Assembly (NCBI GenBank): GCA_027574665.1
Contig: CM050672.1
Location: forward strand, 9,470,001 to 9,534,000
DNA from: Rhynochetos jubatus
Taxonomy: Eukaryota > Chordata > Aves > Eurypygiformes > Rhynochetidae
Length of the DNA stretch: 64,000 nt
Reading direction: 5' to 3'
Below are positions 51,230 through 62,400 of the stretch, piece after piece. The translations under genes and the position numbers were made by a program. Position 1 is the first letter of the stretch. Each line of letters begins with the position of its first letter. The notes beneath the pieces were generated by a model. The model was not told the DNA's origin. It made no database searches and worked only from the letters and a program-made list of their open reading frames with translations.

Positions 51230-53425
51230 TGGGCTGCATTTTGGCTGCATTTTGGGCTGGAGCTTCTCGTGGTTTGAGGCCTGGCTTGCTGCACCCCCTT
51301 CTCTTGAGATTCTCCCGGATCTGGGGTGCATTTTGGCTGCATTTTGGGCTGGAGCTTCTCCTGGTTTGAGGCCTGGCTTGCTCCACCCCCTGCTCTTGAT
51401 ATTCTCCCGGATGTGGGCTGGATTTTGGCTGCATTTTGGGCTGGAGATTCTCGTGGTTTGAGGCCTGTCCTGCTCCACCACCTGCTCTTGAGATTCTCCC
51501 GCATATGGTCTGGATTTTGGCTGCCATTTGGGCTGGAGCTTGTCGTGGTTTGAGGCCTGGCTTGCTCCACCCCCTGCTCTTGAGATTCTCCCGGAGGTGG
51601 GCTGCATTTTGGCTTTCTTTTGGGCTGGAGCTTCTCGTGGTTTGAGGCCTGCCTTGCTCCACCCCCTGCTCTTGAGATTCTCCCGGACGTGGGCTGCATT
51701 TTGGCTGCATTTTGGGCTGGAGCTTCTCGTGGTTTCAGACCTGCCTTGCTCCACCCCCTGGTCTTGAGATTCTCCTCCAGGTGGGCTGCATTTTCGCTGC
51801 ATTTTGGGCTGGAGCTTCTCGTGGTTTGAGGCCTGGCTTGCTCCACCCCCTGCTCTTGACATTCTCCCGGATGTGGGCTGGAGTTTGGCTGCCTTTTGGG
51901 CTGGAGCTTCTCGTGGTTTTTAAGGCCTGGCTTGCTCCACCCCCTGCTCTTGAGATTCTCCCGGAGGTGGGCTGCATTTTGGCTGCCTTTTGGGCTGGAG
52001 CTTCTCGTGGTTTGAGGCCTGGCTTGCTCCACCCCCTGCTCTTGAGATTCTCCCGGATGTGGGCTGCATTTTGGCTGCATTTTGGGCTGGAGCTTCTCCT
52101 GGTTTGAGCCCTGGCTTGCTCCACCACCTGCTCTTGATATTCTCCTGGATGTGGGCTGCATTCTGGATGACTTTTGGGCTGGAGCTTCTCGTGGTTTGAG
52201 CCCTGGCTTGCTCCACCACCTGCTCTTGAGATTCTCCTGGATGTGGGCTGCATTTTGGATGCCTTTTGGGCTGGAGCTTCTCGTGGTTTGAGGCCTGGCT
52301 TGCTCCACCCCCTGCTCTTGAGATTCTCCCGGAGGTGGGCTGGATTTTGGCTTTCTTTTGGGCTGGAGCTTCTCGTGGTTTGAGGCCTCCCTTGCTCCAC
52401 CCGCTGCTCTTGACATTTTCCCAGATGTGTCCTGGAGTTTGGCTGCCTTTTTGGCTGGAGCTTCTCGTGGTTTGAGGCCTGGCTTGCTCCACCCCCTTCT
52501 CTTGATATTCTCCCGGATGTGGGCTGGATTTTGTCTGCATTTTGGGCTGGAGCTTCTCGTGGTTTGAGGCCTGGCTTGCTCCACCCCCTGCTCTTGAGAT
52601 TCTCCCGGATGTGGGCTGGATTTTGGCTGCATTTAGGGCTGGAGCTTCTCGTGGTTTGAGGCCTGGCTTGCTCCACGCCCTGCTCTTGATATTCTCCCGG
52701 ATGTGGGCTGCATTTTGGCTGCCTTTTGGGCTGGAGCTTCTCGTGGTTTGAGGCCTGCCTTGCTCCACCCCCTGCTCTTGAGATTCTCCCGGACGTGGGC
52801 TGCATTTTGGCTGCATTTTGGGCTGGAGCTTCTCGTGGTTTGAGGCCTGGCTTGCTCCACACCCTGCTCTTGATTTTCTCCCGGATGTGGGCTGCAATTT
52901 GGCTGCCTTTTGGGCTGGAGCTTCTCGTGGTTTGAGGCCTGGCTTGCTCCACCCCCTTCTCTTGAGATTCTCCCGGATGTGGGCTGCATTTTGGCTGCCT
53001 TTTGGGCTGGAGCTTCTCGAGGTTTTTAAGGCCTGGCTTGCTCCACCCCCTGCTCTTGAGATTCTCCCGGAGGTGGGCTGCATTTTGGCTGCGTTTTGGG
53101 CTGGAGCTTCTCGTGGTTTGAGGCCTGGCTTGCTCCACCCCCTGCTCTTGAGATTCTCCCGGAGGTGGGCTGGAGTTTGGCTGCCTTTTGGGCTGGAGCT
53201 TCTCGTGGTTTGAGGCCTGGCTTGCTCCACCCCCTGCTCTTGAGATTCTCCCGGATGTGGGCTGCATTTTGGCTGCCTTTTGGGCTGGAGCTTCTCGAGG
53301 TTTTTAAGGCCTGGCTTGCTCCACCCCCTGCTCTTGATATTCTCCGAGATGTGGGCTGCATTTTGGCTGCCTTTTGGGCTGGAGCTTCTCGTGGTTTGAG
53401 GCCTGCCTTGCTCCACCCCCTGCTC
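51230..53425 (+). repeat. Right copy of the 4.9-kb period repeat, with third partial 19-mer
   Basis: From about 52260 to 53425 this is a third, partial copy of the 1754-bp 19-mer (offset 4890 from 47370 and 3136 from 49124). It has small differences, for example GCTTCTCGTGG at 52829 where the first two copies have GCTTGTCGTGG. It ends abruptly after CCCCCTGCTCTTGA near 53428, where superunit B begins. Confidence 0.85.
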
Positions 53426-56400
53426 TTGAGATTCTCCCGGATGTGGGCTGCATTGTGGCTGCTTTTTGGGCTGGAGATTCTCGTGGTTTGAGGCCTGGCT
53501 TGCTCCACCCCCTGCTCTTGAGATTCTCCCGGATGTGGGCTGGATTTTGGCTGCCTTTTGGGCTGGAGCTTCTCGTGGTTTGAGGCCTGGCTTGCTGCAC
53601 CCCCTTGCTCTTGTTATTCTCCTGGATGTGGGCTGGAGTTTGGCTGCCTTTTGGGCTGGAGCTTCTCCTGATTTGAGGCCTGGCTTGCTCCACCCCCTGC
53701 TCTTGAGATTCTCCCGGAGGTGGGCTGGTGTTTGGCTGCATTTTGGGCTGGAGCTTCACCTGGTTTGAGGCCTGCCTTTCTCCACACCCTGCTCTTGAGA
53801 TTCTCCCGGACGTGGGCTGCATTTTGGCTGCCTTTTGGGCTGGAGCTTCTCGTGGTTTGAGGCCTGGCTTGCTCCACCCCCTGCTCTTGATTTTCTCCCG
53901 GATGTGGGCTGGATTTTGGCTGCCTTTTGGGCTGGAGCTTCACCTGGTTTGAGGCCTGCCTTGCTCCACCCCCTGCTCTTGAGATTCTCCCGGATGTGGG
54001 CTGCATTTTGGCTGCCTTTTGGGCTGGAGCTTCTCGTGGTTTGAGCCCTGGCTTGCTCCACCACCTGCTCTTGAGATTCTCCTGGATGTGGGCTGCATTT
54101 TGGCTGCCTTTTGGGCTGGAGCTTCTCCTGGTTTGAGGCCTGGCTTGCTCCACCCCCTGCTCTTGAGATTCTCCCGGATGTGGGCTGCATTTTGGCTGCC
54201 TTTTGGGCTGTAGCTTCTCGTGGTTTGAGGCCTGGCTTGCTCCACCCCCTGCTCTTGAGATTCTCCCGGATGTGGGCTGCATTTTGGCTGCCTTTTGGGC
54301 TGGAGCTTCTCGTGGTTTTAGCCCTGGCTTCCTCCAGCCCCTGCTCTTGAGATTCTCCCGGAGGTGTGCTGGATTTTTGCTGCCTTTTGGGCTGGAGCTT
54401 CTCGAGGTTTGAGGCCTGGCTTGCTCCACCCCCTGCTCTTGAGATTCTCCCGGACGTGGGCTGCATTGTGGCTGCTTTTTGGGCTGGAGATTCTCGTGGT
54501 TTGCGGCCTGGCTTGCTCCACCCCCTGCTCTTGAGATTCTCCCGGATGTGGGCTGGATTTTGGCTGCCTTTTGGGCTGGAGCTTCTCGTGGTTTGAGGCC
54601 TGGCTTGCTGCACCCCCTTGCTCTTGTTATTCTCCTGGATGTGGGCTGGAGTTTGGCTGCCTTTTGGGCTGGAGCTTCTCGTGGTTTGAGGCCTGGCTTG
54701 CTCCAACCCCTGCTCTTGATATTCTCCCGGATGTGGACTGGATTTTGGCTGCCTTTTGGGCTGGAGCTTCTCCTGATTTGAGGCCTGGCTTGCTCCACCC
54801 CCTGCTCTTGAGATTCTCCCGGAGGTGGGCTGGTGTTTGGCTGCATTTTGGGCTGGAGCTTCACCTGGTTTGAGGCCTGCCTTGCTCCACACCCTGCTCT
54901 TGAGATTCTCCCGGACGTGGGCTGCATTTTGGCTGACTTTTGGGCTGGAGCTTCTCGTGGTTTGAGGCCTGGCTTGCTCCACCCCCTGCTCTTGATTTTC
55001 TCCCGGATGTGGGCTGGATTTTGGCTGCCTTTTGGGCTGCAGCTTCACCTGGTTTGAGGCCTGGCTTGCTCCACCCCCTGGTCTTGAGATTCTCCTCCAG
55101 GTGGGCTGCATTTTGGCTGACTTTTGGGCTGGAGCTTCTCGTGGTTTGAGGCCTGGCTTGCTCCACCCCCTGCTCTTGAGATTCTCCCGGATGTGGGCTG
55201 CATTTTGGCTGCCTTTTGGGCTGGAGCTTCTCGTGGTTTGAGGCCTGGCTTGCTCCACCCCCTGCTCTTGAGATTCTCCCGGATGTGGGCTGCATTTTGG
55301 CTGCCTTTTGGGCTGGAGATTCTCGTGGTTTGAGGCCTGGCTTGCTCCACACCCTGCTCTTGAGTTTCTCCCGGATGTGGGCTGCATTTTGGCTGCCTTT
55401 TGGGCTGGAGCTTCTCGTGGTTTGAGGCCTGGCTTGCTCCACCCCCTGCTCTTGAGTTTCTCCCCGATGTGGGCTGCATTTTGGCTGCCTTTTGGGCTGG
55501 AGCTTCTCGTGGTTTGAGGCCTGGCTTGCTCCACCACCTGCTCTTGAGATTCTCCTGGATGTGGGCTGCATTTTGGATGCTTTTTGGGCTGGAGCTTCTC
55601 GTGGTTTGAGGCCTGGCTTGCTCCACCCCATGCTATTGAGATTCTCCCAAATGTGGGCTGGATTTTGGCTGCCTTTTGGGCTGGAGCTTCTCGTGGTTTG
55701 AGGCCTGGCTTGCTCCACCCCCTGCTCTTGAGATTCTCCCCGATGTGGGGAGCATTTTGGCTGCCTTTTGGGCTGGAGCTTCTCGTGGTTTGAGGCCTGG
55801 CTTGCTCCACCCCCTGCTCTTGAGATTCTCGTGGAGGTGGGCTGGAGTTTGGCTGCCTTTTGGGCTGGAGCTTCACCTGGTTTGAGGCCTGCCTTGCTCC
55901 ACACCCTGCTCTTGAGATTCTCCTCCAGCTGGGCTGCATTTTGGCTGACGTTTGGGCTGGAGCTTCTCGTGGTTTGAGGCCTGGCTTGCTCCACCCCCTG
56001 CTCTTGAGATTCTCCCGGAGGTGGGCTGGAGTTTGGCTGCCTTTTGGGCTGGAGCTTCTCGAGGTTTTTAAGGCCTGGCTTGCTCCACCCCCTGCTCTTG
56101 AGATTCTCCCGGATGTGAGCTGCATTTTGGCTGCCTTTTGGGCTGGAGCTTCTCGTGGTTTGAGCCCTGGCTTGCTCCACCACCTGCTCTTGAGATTCTC
56201 CTGGATGTGGGCTGCATTTTGGATGCCTTTTGGGCTGGAGCTTCTCGTGGTTTGAGGCCTGGCTTGCTCCACCTCCTTCTCTTGAGATTCTCCCGGATGT
56301 GGACTGGATTTTGGCTGCATTTTAGTCTGGAGCTTCTCGTGATTTGAGGCCTGGCTTGCTCCACCCCCTGCTCTTGAGATTCTCCCGGATGTGGTCTGGA

Positions 56401-59400
56401 TTTTGGCTGCCTTTTGGGCTGGAGCTTCTCGTGGTTTCAGGCCTGGCTTGCTCCACGCCCTGCTCTTGAGATTCTCCCGGAGGTGGGCTGGAGTTTGGCT
56501 GCCTTTTGGGCTGGAGCTTCACCTGGTTTGAGGCCTGCCTTGCTCCACACCCTGCTCTTGAGATTCTCCCGGACTTGGGCTGCATTTTGGCTGCCTTTTG
56601 GGCTGGAGCTTCTCGAGGTTTGAGGCCTGGCTTGCTCCACCCCCTGCTCTTGATATTGTCCCGGATGTGGACTGCATTTTGGCTGCCTTTTGGGCTGGAG
56701 CTTCTCGTGGTTTGAGGCCTGGCTTGCTCCAGCCCCTGCTCTTGAGATTCTCCTCCAGTTGGGCTGCATTTTGGCTGAATTTTGGGCTGGAGCTTCTCGT
56801 GGTTTGAGGCCTGGCTTGCTCTACCCCCTGCTCTTGAGATTCTCCCGGAGGTGGGCTGCATTTTGGCTGCCTTTTGGGCTGGAGCTTCTCGTGGTTTGAG
56901 GCCTGGCTTGCTCCACCCCCTGCTCTTGAGATTCTCCTGGATGTGGGCTGCATTTTGGCTGCCTTTTGGGCTGGAGCTTCTCGTGGTTTGAGGCCTGGCT
57001 TGCTCCACCCCCTGCTCTTGAGATTCTCCCGGAGGTGGGCTGGAGTTTGGCTGCATTTTGGGCTGGAGCTTCTCGTGGTTTGAGTCCTGCCTTGCTCCAC
57101 CCCCTGCTCTTGAGATTCTCCGGGAGGTGGGCTGGAGGTTGGCTGCCTTTTGGGCTGGAGCTTCTCGAGGTTTGAGCCCTGGCTTGCTCCACCCCCTGCT
57201 CTTGATATTCTCCCTGATGTGAGCTGGATTTTGGCTGCATTTTGGGGTGGAGCTTCTCGTGGTTTGAGGCCTGGCTTGCTCCACCCCCTGCTCTTGAGAT
57301 TCTCCCGGATGTGGTCTGCATTTTGGCTGCCTTTTGGGCTGGAGCTTCTCGTGGTTTGAGGCCTGGCTTGCTCCACCCCCTGCTCTTGATTTTATCCCGG
57401 ATGTGTGCTGCATTTTCGCTGCCTTTTGGGCTTGAGCTTCTCGTGGTTTGAGGCCTGGCTTGCTCCATCCCCTGCTCTTGATATTGTCCCGGATGTGGGC
57501 TGCATTTTGGCTTTATTTTGGGCTGGATCTTCTTGTGGTTGGAGGCCTGCCTTGCTCCACCACCTGCTCTTGAGATTCTCCCGGACGTGGGCTGCATTTT
57601 GGCTGCCTTTTGGGCTGGAGCTTCTCGTGGTTTGAGGCCTGGCTTGCTCCACCCCCTGCTCTTGAGATTCTCCCAGATGTGGGCTGGAGTTTAGATTTCT
57701 TTTGGGCTGGACCTTCTCGTGGTTTGAGGCCTGGCTTGCTCCACCCCCTGCTTTTGAGATTCTCCCGGATGTGAGCTGCATTTTGGCTGCCTTTTGGGCT
57801 GGAGCTTCTTGTGGTTTGAGGCCTGGCTTGCTCCACCCCCTGCTCTTGAGATTCTCCCAGATGTGGGCTGCCTTTTGGCTGCCTTTTGGGCTGGAGCTTC
57901 TCGTGGTTTGAGGCCTGGCTTGCTCCACCCCCTGCTCTTGAGATTCTCCCGGATGTGGGCTGCATTTTGGCTGCATTTTGGGCTGGAGCTTCTCGTGGTT
58001 TGAGGCCTGGCTTGCTACACCACCTGCTCTTGATTTTCTCCTGGATGTGGGCTGGATTTTGGCTGCCTTTTGAGCTGGAGCTTCTCGTGGTTTGAGGCCT
58101 GGCTTGCTCCACCCCCTGCTCTTGAGATTCTCCCGGAGGTGGACTGGATTGTGGCTGCATTTTGAGCTGGAGCTTCTCGTGGTTTGAGGCCTGGCTTGCT
58201 CCACCCCCTGCTCTTGAGATTCTCCCGGATGTGGGCTGCATTTTGGCTTTATTTTGGGCTGGATCTTCTTGTGGTTGGAGGCCTGCCTTGCTCCACCACC
58301 TGCTCTTGAGATTCTCCCGGACGTGGGCTGCATTTTGGCTGCCTTTTGGGCTGGAGCTTCTCGTGGTTTGAGGCCTGGCTTGCTCCACCCCCTGCTCTTG
58401 AGATTCTCCCAGATGTGGGCTGGAGTTTAGATTTCTTTTGGGCTGGATCTTCTCGTGGTTTGAGGCCTGGCTTGCTCCACCCCCTGCTTTTGAGATTCTC
58501 CCGGATGTGAACTGCATTTTGGCTGCCTTTTGGGCTGGAGCTTCTTGTGGTTTGAGGCCTGGCTTGCTCCACCCCCTGCTCTTGAGATTCTCCCAGATGT
58601 GGGCTGCCTTTTGGCTGCCTTTTGGGCTGGAGCTTCTCGTGGTTTGAGGCCTGGCTTGCTCCACCCCCTGCTCTTGAGATTCTCCCGGATGTGGGCTGCA
58701 TTTTGGCTGCATTTTGGGCTGGAGCTTCTCCTGGTTTGAGTCCTGGCTTGCTACACCCCCTGCTCTTGATTTTCTCCTGGATGTGGGCTGGATTTTGGCT
58801 GCCTTTTGAGCTGGAGCTTCTCGTGGTTTGAGGCCTGGCTTGCTCCACCCCCTGCTCTTGAGATTCTCCCGGAGGTGGACTGGATTGTGGCTGCATTTTG
58901 AGCTGGAGCTTCTCGTGGTTTGAGGCCTGGCTTGCTCCACCCCCTGCTCTTGAGATTCTCCCGGATGTGGGCTGCATTTTGGCTGCCTTTTGGGCTGGAG
59001 CTTCTCGTGGTTTGAGGCCTGGCTTGCTCCACCCCCTGCTCTTGAGATTCTCCCGGATGTGGGCTGCATTTTGGCTGCCTTTTGGGCTGGAGCTTTTCCT
59101 GGTTTGAGGCCTGGCTTGCTCCACCCCCTTCTCTTGAGATTCTCCCTGATGTGGGCTGCATTTTGGCTGCCTTTTCGGCTGGAGATTCTCGTGGTTTGAG
59201 GCCTGGCTTGCTCCACCCCCTGCTCTTGAGATTCTCCCGGATGTGGGCTGCATTTTGGCTGCATTTTGGGCTGGAGCTTCTCGTGGTTTGAGCCCTGGCT
59301 TGCTCCACCCCCTGCTCTTGATTTTCTCCCGGATGTGGGCTGCATTTTGGCTGCCTTTTGGGCTGGAGCTTCTCGTGGTTTGAGGCCTGGTTTGCTCCAC

Positions 59401-62400
59401 CCCCTACTCTTGATTTTCTCCCGGACGTGGGCTGCATTTTGGCTGCCTTTTGGGTTGGAGCTTCTCGTGGTTTGAGGCCTGGCTTGCTCCACCCCCTACC
59501 CTTGAGATTCTCCCGGATGTGGGCTGCGTTTTGGCTGCCTTTTGGGCTGGAGCTTCTTGTGGTTTGAGGCCTGGCTTGCTCCACCCCCTGCTCTTGATAT
59601 TCTCCCAGATGTGGGCTGCATTTTGGCTTTCTTTTGGGCTGGAGCTTCTCGTGGTTTGAGGCCTGGCTTGCTCCACCCCCTGCTCTTGAGATTTTCCCAG
59701 ATGTGGGCTGGAGTTTGGCTGCATTTTGGGCTGGAGCTTCTCGTGGTTTGAGGCCTGGCTTGCTCGAACCCCCTGCTCTTGATATTCTCCCAGAGGTGGG
59801 CTGCATTTTCGCTGCATTTTGAGCTGGATCTTCTCATGGTTTGAGGCCTGGCTTGCTCCACCCCCTGCTCTTGAGATTCTCCCGGATGTGGGCTGGATTT
59901 TGGCTGCCTTTTGGGCTGGAGCTTCTCGTGGTTTGAGGCCTGGCTTGCTCCAACCCCTGCTCTTGATATTCTCCCGGAGGTGGGCTGGATTTTGGCTGCA
60001 TTTTGGGCTGGAGCTTCTCGTGGTTTGAGGCCTGGCTTGCTCCACCCCCTGCTCTAGAGATTCTCCCGGAGGTGGGCTGCATTTTGGCTGCCTTTTGGGC
60101 TGGAGCTTCTCGTGGTTTGAGGCCTGGCTTGCTCCACCCCCTGCTCTTCATTTTCTCCCGGATGTGGGCTGCAATTTGGCTGCCTTTTGGGCTGGAGCTT
60201 CTCGTGGTTTGAGGCCTGGCTTGCTCCACCCCCTGGTCTTGATATTCTCCCCGATGTGGGCTGCATTTTGGCTGCCTTTTGGGCTGGAGCTTCTCGTGGT
60301 TTGAGGCCTGGCTTGCTCCACGCCCTGCTCTTGAGATTCTCCCAGAGGTGGGCTGGAGTTTGGCTGCCTTTTGGGCTGGAGCTTCTCGAGGTTTTTAAGG
60401 CCTGGCTTGCTCCACCCCCTGCTCTTGAGATTCTCCCGAAGGTGGGCTGCATTTTGGCTGCGTTTTGGGCTGGAGCTTCTCGTGGTTTGAGGCCTGGCTT
60501 GCTCCACCCCCTGCTCTTGAGATTCTCCGGGAGGTGGGCTGGAGTTTGGCTGCCTTTTGGGCTGGAGCTTCTCCTGGTTTGAGGCCTGGCTTGCTCCACC
60601 CCCTGCTCTTGATATTCTCCCAGATGTGGGCTGCATTTTGGCTGCCTTTTGGGCTGGAGCTTCTCGTGGTTTGAGGCCTGCCTTGCTCCACCCCCTGCTC
60701 TTGATTTTCTCCCGGATATGGGCTGGATTTTGGCTGCCTTTTGGGTTGGAGCTTCTCGTGCTTTGAGGCCTGGTTTGCTCCACCCCCTGCTATTGAGATT
60801 CTCCCGGAGGTGGGCTGGATTTTGGCTGCCTTTGGGCTGCAGCTTCTCGTGCTTTGAGGCCTGGCTTGCTCGAACCCCCTGCTCTTGATATTCTCCCAGA
60901 GGTGGGCTGCATTTTCGCTGCATTTTGAGCTGGATCTTCTCATGGTTTGAGGCCTGGCTTGCTCCAGCCCCTGCTCTTGAGATTCTCCTGGATGTGGGCT
61001 GGAGTTTGGCTGCCTTTTGGGCTGGAGCTTCTCGTGGTTTGAGGCCTGGCTTGCTCCAACCGCTGCTCTTGATATTCTCCCGGAGGTGGGCTGCATTTTG
61101 GCTGCCTTTTGGGCTGGAGCTTCTTGTGGTTTGAGGCCTGGCTTGCTCCACCCCCTGCTCTTGATATTCTCCCAGATGTGGGCTGCATTTTGGCTGCCTT
61201 TTGGGTTGGAGCTTCTCGTGGTTTGAGGCCTGGCTTGCTCCACCCCCTGCTCTTGAGATTCTCCCGGATGTGGGCTGCATTTTGGCTGCCTTTTGGGCTG
61301 GAGCTTCTCGTGGTTTGAGGCCTGGCTTGCTCCACCCCCTGCTCTTGAGATTCTCCCGGATGTGGGCTGCATTTTGGCTACATTTTGGGCTGGAGCTTCT
61401 CGTGGTTTGAGGCCTGGCTTGCTCCACCCCCTGCTCTTGAGATTCTCCCGGATGTGGGCTGCATTTTGGCTGCATTTTGGGCTGGAGCTTCTCGTGGTTT
61501 GAGGCCTGGCTTGCTCCACCCCCTGCTATTGAGATTCTCCCGGAGGTGGGCTGGATTTTGGCTTTCTTTTGGGCTGGAGCTTCTCGTGGTTTGAGGCCTG
61601 GCTTGCTCCACCCCCTGCTCTTGAGATTTTCCCAGATGTGGGCTGGAGTTTGGCTGCATTTTGGGCTGGAGCTTCTCGTGGTTTGAGGCCTGGCTTGCTC
61701 GAACCCCCTGCTCTTGATATTCTCCCAGAGGTGGGCTGCATTTTCGCTGCATTTTGAGCTGGATCTTCTCATGGTTTGAGGCCTGGCTTGCTCCAGCCCC
61801 TGCTCTTGAGATTCTCCCGGATGTGGGCTGGATTTTGGCTGCCTTTTGGGCTGGAGCTTCTCGTGGTTTGAGGCCTGGCTTGCTCCAACCCCTGCTCTTG
61901 ATATTCTCCCGGAGGTGGGCTGCATTTTGGCTGCATTTTGGGCTGGAGCTTGTCGTGGTTTGAGGCCTGGCTTGCTCCACCCCCTGCTCTAGAGATTCTC
62001 CCGGAGGTGGGCTGCATTTTGGCTGCCTTTTGGGCTGGAGCTTCTCGTGGTTTGAGGCCTGGCTTGCTCCACCCCCTGCTCTTGATTTTCTCCCGGATGT
62101 GGGCTGCAATTTGGCTGCCTTTTGGGCTGGAGCTACTCGTGGTTTGAGGCCTGGCTTGCTCCACCCCCTGGTCTTGATATTCTCCCCGATGTGGGCTGCA
62201 TTTTGGCTGCCTTTTGGGCTGGAGCTTCTCGTGGTTTGAGGCCTGGCTTGCTCCACCCCCTGCTCTTGAGATTCTCCCAGAGGTGGGCTGGAGTTTGGCT
62301 GCCTTTTGGGCTGGAGCTTCTCGAGGTTTTTAAGGCCTGGCTTGCTCCACCCCCTGCTCTTGAGATTCTCCCGAAGGTGGGCTGCATTTTGGCTGCGTTT

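Larger units (their letters stand above)
37004..53409 (+). repeat. Superunit copy A, about 16.4 kb (178 monomers)
   Basis: The sequence starting at about 37004 recurs starting at about 53410, so A is followed immediately by B in tandem. The offset is 16406 bp from 37.0 to 41.1 kb, 16222 bp from about 41.4 to 46.25 kb, 16406 bp again from 46.3 kb and 16407 bp near the window end. A contains several nested HORs listed separately. The right boundary is a sharp junction at 53405-53428, where sequence matching 48.44-48.54 kb switches to sequence matching 37.0 kb. The unit is long for a HOR, and its internal nested duplications show it was assembled in several rounds before it was doubled. Confidence 0.88.

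Noticed and set aside
49060-52632. Minus-strand open frame of 1190 codons, and similar frames of 1000 or more codons, as a giant repetitive protein gene
   Set aside because: The frame is open only because the consensus lacks stops in all three minus frames. The 92-bp unit is not a multiple of three, one- and two-base indels are tolerated, and equally long frames overlap in other phases. There is no signal peptide, domain, intron or promoter evidence.
8870-58260. AATAAA polyadenylation signals on the minus strand
   Set aside because: They arise in monomers with GGCTTTATTTTGGG (for example near 8877, 12295, 15600, 17070, 41103 and 58246). They recur as a satellite variant, without transcript structure or downstream elements, and have no support as real signals.
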